Shown here: positions 1 to 5,157 of the stretch, in pieces
Numbering within the stretch: the stretch's first letter is position 1
Layout: each line of letters begins with the position of its first letter
NCBI GenBank assembly: GCA_020849825.1
Contig: JADZFP010000468.1
Span: 1-6,834 of the forward strand
Direction: 5' to 3'
Length of the DNA: 6,834 nt
DNA from: Saprospiraceae bacterium
GTDB lineage: Bacteria > Bacteroidota > Bacteroidia > Chitinophagales > Saprospiraceae
Translations under genes and position numbers: made by a program
Notes under the pieces: model-generated
The model's input: only the letters and a program-made list of their open reading frames with translations
Databases searched by the model: none
Told to the model about the DNA's origin: nothing

Positions 1-860
1 AAACGGAAGATGTTGTCGACGAAGAAAAGGATATCGCGGCCGCCGGCGGGGTCGTTAAGGTCGCCGTCGCGGAAGTACTCTGCCATGGTGAGGCCGGAGA
101 GGGCTACGCGGGCGCGGGCGCCGGGCGGTTCGTTCATCTGACCGAACACCAGGGTAGCCTGCGATTTGCGCAGGGAGTCGTGGTCGACTTTGGACAGGTC
201 CCAGCCGCCTTCTTCCATGTTGTGTTTGAATTCTTCGCCGTATTTGATTACGTTGGACTCGATCATCTCGCGCAGGAGGTCGTTGCCTTCGCGGGTACGC
301 TCGCCTACACCGGCAAATACCGACATACCGTCGTAAGCTTTGGCGATGTTGTTGATGAGTTCCATGATGAGTACCGTTTTGCCTACACCGGCGCCGCCGA
401 AGAGGCCGATCTTGCCGCCCTTGGCGTAGGGCTCGATGAGGTCGATAACTTTGATACCTGTGTAAAGGATTTCGCGTTCGGTCGAAAGTTCTTCGTAGGT
501 CGGCGGTTTGCGGTGGATGACGTAAGCGTTTTTGCCTTTTTCCACTTTGCCGATGCCGTCGATGGCTTCACCCACGACGTTGAAAAGGCGGCCGCGCACT
601 TCGTCGCCGACCGGCATGGCGATCGGGGCGCCGGTGTCGACACATTCCATGCCGCGGGTCAGACCGTCGGTGGAGTCCATTGCGATGGTACGCACACTGT
701 CTTCACCCAGGTGGCGCTGCACTTCAAGTACCACGGAGCCGCCGTCGGGGCGTTTGAGTTCGAGAGCGCTGAGGATTTCCGGCAGTTTGCTGTCGGGGCT
801 GGAAAAATCCACGTCCACCACGGCGCCGATAATTTGTTTGATACGACCGATGTTAGCCAT
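1..860 (-). CDS. atpD: F1Fo ATP synthase subunit beta, N-terminal part (3' end outside window)
   Basis: Catalytic beta subunit of the F1 sector of ATP synthase, which makes ATP from ADP and phosphate on the cytoplasmic face of the inner membrane. The reverse strand from the ATG at 860 reads MANIGRIKQIIGAVVDVDF, the usual bacterial beta-subunit start with its beta-barrel domain. The P-loop GGAGVGKT lies at residues 155-162 (bases 398-375). The catalytic glutamate region GERTREGND has the Glu at about residue 187. The reading ends in FVDNIFR, the Walker B strand, after 286 codons; the rest of the roughly 470-500-residue protein lies beyond the left edge. The LLREM wording after GERTREGND fits Bacteroidota. 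No atpA or atpG lies upstream: the gene begins after a long non-coding gap, as expected for the separate atpD-atpC unit common in this phylum. No Shine-Dalgarno sequence sits next to the ATG. The identification is certain; that atpC follows is an inference. Confidence 0.98.
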   Translation of the reverse strand, partial: MANIGRIKQIIGAVVDVDFSSPDSKLPEILSALELKRPDGGSVVLEVQRHLGEDSVRTIAMDSTDGLTRGMECVDTGAPIAMPVGDEVRGRLFNVVGEAIDGIGKVEKGKNAYVIHRKPPTYEELSTEREILYTGIKVIDLIEPYAKGGKIGLFGGAGVGKTVLIMELINNIAKAYDGMSVFAGVGERTREGNDLLREMIESNVIKYGEEFKHNMEEGGWDLSKVDHDSLRKSQATLVFGQMNEPPGARARVALSGLTMAEYFRDGDLNDPAGGRDILFFVDNIFR

Positions 861-940
861 AAAATGTTGTGTGTTGAGCGTTCAAAACGGCGGGCTGCTT
901 TATTTTTATTTTGCAAGGCGGCCCTCCTTCAAAAATCGCG

Positions 941-948
941 CAAAAGTA
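941..948 (-). promoter_or_regulatory. Candidate -7 promoter element for atpD
   Basis: On the minus strand this octamer reads TACTTTTG, a full match to the Bacteroidota -7 consensus TAnnTTTG. It lies about 80 bases upstream of the atpD ATG, giving a leader of roughly 70-75 bases. The -33 TTG element is poor: the nearest triplet at suitable spacing is GTG, about 18 bases upstream. The assignment rests on the motif and its position only. Confidence 0.45.
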
Positions 949-1184
949 AGGACAATCCTCAGATTACACTGGATATAGGTAGGATTTTTTCGGATGCCAA
1001 ATGAAATTTTACAAAAAAATGGGGTCTCGCGCATTTGCCTCTTTTTTCGTTGGGCGAGCCCTTGTTTCACATTTTTTCCTTCGGAATATTTGGCCGAGGG
1101 CGCTATCCTGCAAAAAAAGATGTTGAACGACATGTTAAAATCATTTGCCCGGCAGCTAAAAATGGCGTTGAGTACAGACTTTTG

Positions 1185-1226
1185 TTCCTCCAAATGCGGG
1201 TGAAATGCCCCGTCGGAGGAATTTTT
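1185..1226 (+). other. Orphan stem-loop followed by a short T run
   Basis: TTCCTCC (1185-1191) pairs perfectly with GGAGGAA (1215-1221). Inside, CGGG (1197-1200) can pair with CCCG (1209-1212) around an 8-base loop. Five Ts follow at 1222-1226. It resembles a weak intrinsic terminator for plus-strand transcription, yet no plus-strand gene lies upstream. It could end a small RNA or be incidental. Confidence 0.3.
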
Positions 1227-1229
1227 CAA

Positions 1230-1260
1230 TTGTTTTTCGCGGCTTGCAAAATAAAGTTTG
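1230..1260 (+). promoter_or_regulatory. Possible mltD promoter
   Basis: TTG at 1230-1232 is followed after 20 bases by AAAGTTTG (1253-1260). This resembles the Bacteroidota pattern of a -33 TTG, a 19-21-base spacer and TAnnTTTG, with one mismatch at the first T. It would give an untranslated leader of about 150 bases before the ATG at 1420. The match is imperfect, so this is a candidate only. Confidence 0.25.
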
Positions 1261-1364
1261 TCGATTATCGTTTGATCAATTCGCTATCCGAACCGATTTT
1301 TCGGCATCTTATCAAGCCGTACAACGCTTCAAACCTTCCCCTGCGTGACCTGATGTGAGTTTCT

Positions 1365-1404
1365 GACACGTTTTTAATCGCTACGACACGGTTTTCAATC
1401 TCTA
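1365..1404 (+). repeat. Imperfect 20-base tandem repeat just upstream of mltD
   Basis: Two adjacent copies (1365-1384 and 1385-1404) both begin GACACG, continue with a T run and then AATC; they differ by a substitution and a one-base shift. The second copy ends 15 bases before the ATG. Each copy could be half of a direct-repeat protein site, or the similarity may be chance in T-rich sequence. Confidence 0.3.
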
Positions 1405-1419
1405 AAGCAAATTTCCTAC

Positions 1420-2916
1420 ATGCAGCCGAACACCCTGATGAAGGGCCTTACAGCCCTGTTCTTTGTTTTTGCTTACGCCTGCCTGACCCCTATATTCGCA
1501 CAAGACGCCGATCTTCCCGCCCCTGCCGACACCTCCAATTTTGGTTTGGTAGCTAAAGGCGGCTCCTACGCCGCTCCACTCACCGATGAAGAACTCCGCC
1601 GCCGCCTGGGCCAATTGAACAGTTGTGTTGCGCTTCGCCCCACCGGTGTGGTCAAAGGTTATATCCGCACCTATTCGGAGGTTAAGAGTGAAAAAACGCA
1701 GGTAATGCTGGGCAAACGTCTCACTTACTTCCCACTTTTTGAAGAAAAACTCCGCGAGCACGGACTGCCCACCGACCTGAAGTATCTGGCAGTCGTCGAG
1801 TCGGCCCTTAATCCGAAAGCCGTATCGCGCGTGGGCGCCACCGGACTTTGGCAGTTTATGCCTTACACCGGCAACGATTACGGCCTTTACACCAACAGCG
1901 CCGTGGAAGACCGCAGCAATCCGGTCAAAAGCACCGATGCCGCTGCACGTTACCTCAAAGCGCTTTACAAACAATACAACGACTGGGCCCTCGCCCTCGC
2001 CGCCTATAACAGCGGCCCGTCTCGCGTCAATTCGGCCATTAAACGCGCACACAGCCGCGATTTCTGGCAAATCCAGCGCTACCTGCCCGAAGAAACCCGC
2101 AACTACGTGCCGGCTTTCATCGCTGCTACCTACATCTGTAATTTTTACGCCCTCCACGATCTCGAACCCTCGATGCCGGCTTTCGACGAGCAAATGACCG
2201 ATTACATCCTCGTGTACGAAGGCATTTCTTTCCGCGATATCTCCGATGCCACGGGTGTCGACTACAATACAATCAAAAATCTCAACCCCGGCTTCCGCCG
2301 CGATTACGTGCCGCCGAGCACGACCGGCCATTACGTGGTACTGCCCCGCCGGGTAATGATTCCCTTCGTGCGCTACCTGAATAGCCTGGGCGGCCACAAC
2401 TATTCTTTTGACAACCAATACTACGTAGAGCCGCTTCACCTTGGCGACGGCCGTTACTGGCAAAAAATCGTGACTGTTGCGCAAGCCGACAACGTCGACA
2501 ACCTGGCCAAGAAACACGGATGCCACCCCGAACACCTCAAAGCCTGGAACAAAATCACCGACAACAACGTCAAAGCCGGCCAAAAACTCACCATTTGGTA
2601 CCCGGTTTATGTGCAAAAGCACGATAATGTGCGGATAGAAGCCCCGGCCGACGACAAACCCAAAAAGAAAACAGACCCGGCCTCACCGGCTGCCAAACCG
2701 GCTCCGGGAGGAAAACCATCCGCCAGTCCGCCACCGGCTGCCAAACCCGCCCCGCCCCGCGTGCCGGAGTTCCAGTGGCATATCGTACAGCGCAATGAAT
2801 CGCTCGACGATATCGCCCGCAAATACGATGTAACGCCGGAGAGCATCCGCAAAATGAACGGCGTGGCCGATTCGGCGATTAAAGTGGGGACACGACTGAA
2901 AATCAAACAACTTTGA
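1420..2916 (+). CDS. mltD: Lytic murein transglycosylase, MltD type (SLT domain plus LysM repeats)
   Basis: A 498-residue secreted or periplasmic peptidoglycan lytic transglycosylase that would cleave the MurNAc-GlcNAc bond to form 1,6-anhydroMurNAc during wall growth and recycling. Residues 1-27 look like a signal peptide (hydrophobic core ALFFVFAYACL, likely cleavage after IFA). The GH23/SLT domain spans about 105-245. It carries the catalytic Glu127 in AVVES and the family motifs GLWQFMP (142-148), AYNSG (195-199) and NYVP (228-231). LysM-like segments follow at about 261-308 (divergent), 349-394 and 452-497. A Pro/Ala/Lys-rich linker at about 407-450 separates the last two and may span the wall. 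E. coli MltD has the same order with two LysM units. The ATG at 1420 gives a full signal peptide; Met7 (1438) is an alternative start. There is no Shine-Dalgarno sequence. Cys21 is not in a good lipobox, so a soluble or wall-bound form seems likelier than a lipoprotein. All catalytic motifs are intact. Confidence 0.93.
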   Translation: MQPNTLMKGLTALFFVFAYACLTPIFAQDADLPAPADTSNFGLVAKGGSYAAPLTDEELRRRLGQLNSCVALRPTGVVKGYIRTYSEVKSEKTQVMLGKRLTYFPLFEEKLREHGLPTDLKYLAVVESALNPKAVSRVGATGLWQFMPYTGNDYGLYTNSAVEDRSNPVKSTDAAARYLKALYKQYNDWALALAAYNSGPSRVNSAIKRAHSRDFWQIQRYLPEETRNYVPAFIAATYICNFYALHDLEPSMPAFDEQMTDYILVYEGISFRDISDATGVDYNTIKNLNPGFRRDYVPPSTTGHYVVLPRRVMIPFVRYLNSLGGHNYSFDNQYYVEPLHLGDGRYWQKIVTVAQADNVDNLAKKHGCHPEHLKAWNKITDNNVKAGQKLTIWYPVYVQKHDNVRIEAPADDKPKKKTDPASPAAKPAPGGKPSASPPPAAKPAPPRVPEFQWHIVQRNESLDDIARKYDVTPESIRKMNGVADSAIKVGTRLKIKQL

Positions 2917-2925
2917 GCTGATACA

Positions 2926-2947
2926 TTCGCCGGCAGTTACCGGCGAA
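2926..2947 (+). other. Perfect 8-bp hairpin just after mltD
   Basis: TTCGCCGG (2926-2933) pairs with CCGGCGAA (2940-2947) around a 6-base loop, nine bases past the mltD stop codon. No T run follows, so it is not a classical terminator by itself. It may protect the 3' end of the mltD message, and its right arm also takes part in an alternative pairing with 3017-3024. Confidence 0.5.
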
Positions 2948-3024
2948 ATATGCCGCAAGGGCGCAGAAAACTCGCAAAATTCAATCCGCGGGTCTTTTGC
3001 GCCCTTGTTCTTTTCACCGGTAAC
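2936..3024 (+). other. Alternative long-range pairing enclosing the mltD terminator-like stem
   Basis: GTTACCGG (2936-2943) is perfectly complementary to CCGGTAAC (3017-3024). This pairing encloses the 2956-3007 stem and excludes the 2926-2947 hairpin, because 2940-2943 is used by both. An RNA through here therefore has two competing folds. Whether they matter in the cell is unknown; an 8-bp match over this distance could arise by chance. Confidence 0.3.
2956..3014 (+). terminator. Terminator-like stem-loop downstream of mltD
   Basis: CAAGGGCGCA (2956-2965) is perfectly complementary to TGCGCCCTTG (2998-3007). The stem can extend inward by a G-U and two A-U pairs. The loop is long, about 26 bases. 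A T-rich but interrupted tail (TTCTTTTC) follows at 3008-3015. This fits an intrinsic terminator for mltD, although the long loop and broken T tract make it a modest one. Confidence 0.5.
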
Positions 3025-3067
3025 AATAAAAACTGGAGAAAAGCGCCTTCATTCGCCCCGGAACCCC

Positions 3068-3097
3068 TTCTTTTTTTACCCGGAACTGCGACCTTTG
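3068..3097 (+). promoter_or_regulatory. Candidate promoter for the LytTR response regulator
   Basis: GACCTTTG (3090-3097) matches the Bacteroidota -7 pattern TAnnTTTG except at the first base. A T-rich stretch starting TTC at 3068-3070 lies 19 bases upstream, where a -33 TTG would be expected. Transcription from here would give a leader of about 40 bases before the ATG at 3145. Confidence 0.35.
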
Positions 3098-3144
3098 CCT
3101 TTCTTCCTTTCAACTTTTCAATCCAAACCAAAACCGACTTTTGT

Positions 3145-3918
3145 ATGACGCGCGCACTCCTGATCGAAGACGAGCCCGAAAGCCTCCGCAACCTCCTCAA
3201 TCTGATCGAAAAATATTGCCCCGACGTCGACGTGGTCGCCACCGGTGAATCCAATGCCGACCTCCTGCGCCTCGTAGGCGACGACCGCGACGGCGCTTTT
3301 GACGTGGCGTTTCTCGATATCAACCTGCCCGATGGACTGGTGTTTCAGGGTCTTCAGCAATTGGAGGACATCCCTTTCGACATCATATTCGTCACGGCGT
3401 ACGACGATTATGCCCTCACGGCCTTCGACTTTTCCGCGATCGACTACGTGCTCAAACCCATCGACCCGGAAGACCTGCGCCGCGCCGTAAGCCGTATCCG
3501 CCTGGGCCGCAAAAGCCCCAGCACCAAGCAACGCCTCGAAGTACTGCAACAAAATTATGCCCCCAACAGCCCCAATGCTTTTGAAAAAATCGGCATTTCC
3601 GGCCTCGACGGGGTTCATTTCGTGCGCCTCAGCGAGATCATCCGCCTCGAAGCCGAAGACAATTACACCCACTTCTGGCTCAGCTCCGGCGAACGAATTA
3701 CCGCCAGCAAAACAATCAAAGCTTTTGAAGATACCCTGCTCCGCCTCAACTTCGTACGCGTGCACAAAAAGCACATTGTCAATATGAACTACATGAAAAC
3801 CTACATCACAGGCGAAGGCGGTTACCTCATTCTCGAAACCGGGGAAACCATCGAAGTCAGCCGCCGTAAAAAATCCAATCTGATCGAAAGCGTCCGGCGT
3901 ATGTACGGCGAAGTGTGA
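3145..3918 (+). CDS. LytTR-family response regulator (receiver plus LytTR DNA-binding domain)
   Basis: A 257-residue two-component response regulator and transcription factor. The receiver domain covers about residues 2-120: acidic pocket IEDE (Asp9, Glu10), phospho-acceptor Asp58 in FLDINLPD, conserved Thr84 in FVTAY and Lys104 in VLKPID. The LytTR domain covers about 146-252, with the hallmark stretches EDNYTHFWL, FVRVHKKHIVN and VSRRKK. The ATG at 3145 is chosen because MTRALLIEDE starts the first receiver strand directly. The frame is open back to 2950, but that extension (Phe/Pro-rich, through hairpins and the likely promoter) does not look like protein. LytTR regulators of this phylum usually sit beside a LytS/YehU-type histidine kinase; no kinase is in this window, so the partner is unknown. 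Such regulators bind paired direct repeats and often control cell-envelope or secretion functions. Adjacency to mltD hints at, but does not show, an envelope target. Confidence 0.93.
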   Translation: MTRALLIEDEPESLRNLLNLIEKYCPDVDVVATGESNADLLRLVGDDRDGAFDVAFLDINLPDGLVFQGLQQLEDIPFDIIFVTAYDDYALTAFDFSAIDYVLKPIDPEDLRRAVSRIRLGRKSPSTKQRLEVLQQNYAPNSPNAFEKIGISGLDGVHFVRLSEIIRLEAEDNYTHFWLSSGERITASKTIKAFEDTLLRLNFVRVHKKHIVNMNYMKTYITGEGGYLILETGETIEVSRRKKSNLIESVRRMYGEV

Positions 3919-3921
3919 TTT

Positions 3922-3961
3922 AATGTGCTAATTTTTTAATGTGCTAATGCGCTAATGGGCG
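3922..3961 (+). repeat. Short 8-base array in inverted orientation (five units, degenerate)
   Basis: Beginning three bases after the response regulator stop codon, five phased 8-base units read AATGTGCT, AATTTTTT, AATGTGCT, AATGCGCT and AATGGGCG. AATGTGCT is the reverse complement of AGCACATT, the unit of the array at 4013-4124. The units decay towards the spacer. A transcript from here can pair with the downstream array in many registers; 3938-3957 matches a two-unit stretch of it with a single mismatch over 20 bases. Confidence 0.85.
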
Positions 3962-4012
3962 GGTGTGGACTTTTTGGGGTTTACCGATTGCTCACCTGTC
4001 AGGTACGCCGTC

Positions 4013-4124
4013 AGCACATTAGCACATTCCCACATTAGCACATTAGCACATTAGCACATTAGCACATTCCCACATTAGCACATTAGCACATTCTCCAATT
4101 AGCACATTAGCACATTAGCACATT
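4013..4124 (+). repeat. Phased 8-base tandem array, 14 units, abutting the ftsY start
   Basis: The region is exactly 14 consecutive 8-base units with no phase break. Eleven are AGCACATT; units 3 and 8 (4029-4036, 4069-4076) are CCCACATT; unit 11 (4093-4100) is CTCCAATT. Units 1-5 and 6-10 have the same order of variants, so a 40-base block (4013-4052) is repeated perfectly at 4053-4092. The last unit ends four bases before the ftsY ATG. Such an array can change copy number by slippage, and it forms most of the ftsY upstream region, where an SD sequence is absent. There are no unique spacers, so it is not a CRISPR array. Confidence 0.95.
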
Positions 4125-4128
4125 AACC

Positions 4129-5103
4129 ATGGGGTTTTTTGATAAATTTTTCAATCGGGAGAAAAAGGAAGACCTTGACAAAGGCCTTGAAAAGACCAAA
4201 GAGAGTTTTTTCGGTAAAATCAATCGCGCCATCGTCGGTAAAAGCACGGTCGATGAAGAGGTGCTCGACGAACTGGAGCAAATTCTGATCAGCAGCGATG
4301 TCGGGCTGGATACCACGGTCAAGATCATCGAGCGGATCGAGGGGCGGGTAGCGCGCGACAAATATGTCAACACCGAGGAGTTGAACGCCATTTTGCGCGA
4401 CGAAATCGTGCAATTGCTGGCGGAAAACAATACCCAGGACGTAGAAGACTACGATCTGCCGGCCGGCCATACGCGCCCGTACGTCATTATGGTCGTGGGC
4501 GTCAACGGCGTGGGCAAAACCACTACGATCGGCAAGCTGGCCCACCAGTTCAAACAAAAGGGCTACAAAGTCGTGCTCGGCGCCGGCGACACTTTCCGCG
4601 CGGCTGCCGTCGACCAGTTGAAAATCTGGTCGGAGCGCGTCGGTTGCGCTTTTTTCAGCAAAGGCATGAACGCCGACCCGGCTGCCGTAGCCTACGAGAC
4701 GACCAATTACGCCGTTGAAAACGGTTGCGACGTAGCCATCATCGACACGGCCGGCCGCCTGCACACCAAGACCAGTCTGATGCAGGAACTGGGTAAAATT
4801 CACCGCTCTATCGAGAAAAAACTGCCTGGCGCGCCCAATGAGGTATTGCTCGTGCTCGATGCCAGCACCGGCCAGAATGCCGTGGAACAAGCCCGGCAAT
4901 TCACCGAAGTGGCGCCCGTAACGGCCCTGGCGCTCACCAAACTCGACGGTACGGCCAAAGGTGGCGTTGCCATCGGTATCAGCGACCAGTTCAAAATTCC
5001 GATCAAATACATCGGGGTAGGGGAGCGTATCGACCAGTTGCAGATTTTCAACAAGCGGGCGTTCGTGGAGTCGTTTTTTGCGGGGGCGGAGAGCTTGTCG
5101 TAA
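4129..5103 (+). CDS. ftsY: Signal recognition particle receptor GTPase FtsY
   Basis: A 324-residue SRP receptor that docks ribosome-SRP (Ffh) complexes at the inner membrane and releases the nascent membrane protein to the translocon on GTP hydrolysis. The N domain spans about residues 20-105 and the SRP-type G domain 115-320. It carries G1 GVNGVGKTT (124-132), the DTFRAAA motif (154-160), DTAGRL (206-211), TKLDGTAKGG (270-279) and GVGE (296-299). The N-terminal A region is very short, with only the basic-amphipathic start MGFFDKFFNREKK. It thus lacks the long acidic extension of E. coli FtsY, as in many bacteria outside the enterics; this start probably touches the membrane. The ATG at 4129 follows an 8-base repeat array and has no Shine-Dalgarno sequence. 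The gene ends with tandem TAA codons 20 bases before a strong terminator. All GTPase motifs are intact. Confidence 0.97.
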   Translation: MGFFDKFFNREKKEDLDKGLEKTKESFFGKINRAIVGKSTVDEEVLDELEQILISSDVGLDTTVKIIERIEGRVARDKYVNTEELNAILRDEIVQLLAENNTQDVEDYDLPAGHTRPYVIMVVGVNGVGKTTTIGKLAHQFKQKGYKVVLGAGDTFRAAAVDQLKIWSERVGCAFFSKGMNADPAAVAYETTNYAVENGCDVAIIDTAGRLHTKTSLMQELGKIHRSIEKKLPGAPNEVLLVLDASTGQNAVEQARQFTEVAPVTALALTKLDGTAKGGVAIGISDQFKIPIKYIGVGERIDQLQIFNKRAFVESFFAGAESLS

Positions 5104-5122
5104 TAATTTTCAGAACGGAAAT

Positions 5123-5157
5123 AAAAAGGAGCCGCTCTACGTGCGGCTCCTTTTTTT
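5123..5157. terminator. Strong bidirectional intrinsic terminator between convergent genes
   Basis: AAAAAGGAGCCGC (5123-5135) pairs with GCGGCTCCTTTTT (5143-5155) in a perfect 13-bp stem with a 7-base loop. Ts run from 5151 to 5157 on the plus strand, and an A run at 5123-5127 serves the minus strand. It ends ftsY on the plus strand and the 5156-6541 gene on the minus strand. The plus-strand T run overlaps the minus gene's stop codon (5156-5158). Confidence 0.93.

Larger units (their letters stand above)
861..1419. other. 559-base intergenic region between divergent atpD and mltD
   Basis: No convincing gene is seen here. The short open frames on both strands (906-1229 minus, 1035-1358 plus) encode low-complexity, Phe/Cys/Lys-rich peptides with no recognisable domain, and their composition differs from neighbouring genes. 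The region is AT-richer than the flanks. It holds a candidate atpD promoter (941-948), a purine-rich SD-like stretch in the atpD leader (922-930, minus strand), a stem-loop followed by Ts (1185-1226), a possible mltD promoter (1230-1260) and an imperfect tandem repeat near the mltD start (1365-1404). Room remains for an unannotated small RNA, but none is recognised. Confidence 0.6.

Noticed and set aside
180..1004. A 274-codon plus-strand frame opposite atpD
   Set aside because: The minus strand encodes unmistakable AtpD with P-loop and Walker B; the opposite frame is a compositional shadow.
906..1358. Two 107-codon frames in the atpD-mltD gap (906-1229 minus, 1035-1358 plus)
   Set aside because: They overlap each other, include promoter and leader sequence, and give Phe/Cys-rich peptides without any recognisable domain or initiation signal.
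1420..1500. Lipoprotein signal for the MltD-type protein at Cys21
   Set aside because: The residues before Cys21 (FAYA) do not make a good lipobox and a signal peptidase I site after Ala27 fits better.
1402..2622. A 406-codon open frame antisense to mltD
   Set aside because: It is wholly opposite a gene with intact signal peptide, catalytic motifs and LysM domains; the translation shows no domain, and long antisense frames are expected from this codon bias.
2950..3144. N-terminal extension of the response regulator to an ATG at 2950
   Set aside because: It would add 65 residues read through inverted repeats and a likely promoter, whereas the receiver domain begins normally at the ATG at 3145.
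4013..4124. CRISPR array
   Set aside because: The repeat unit is 8 bases with no unique spacers and no cas genes nearby; it is a simple tandem repeat.
3922..4124. Miniature transposable element, because of the inverted arms around a spacer
   Set aside because: The arms are tandem short repeats of unequal length and no target-site duplication or transposase-like end is visible.
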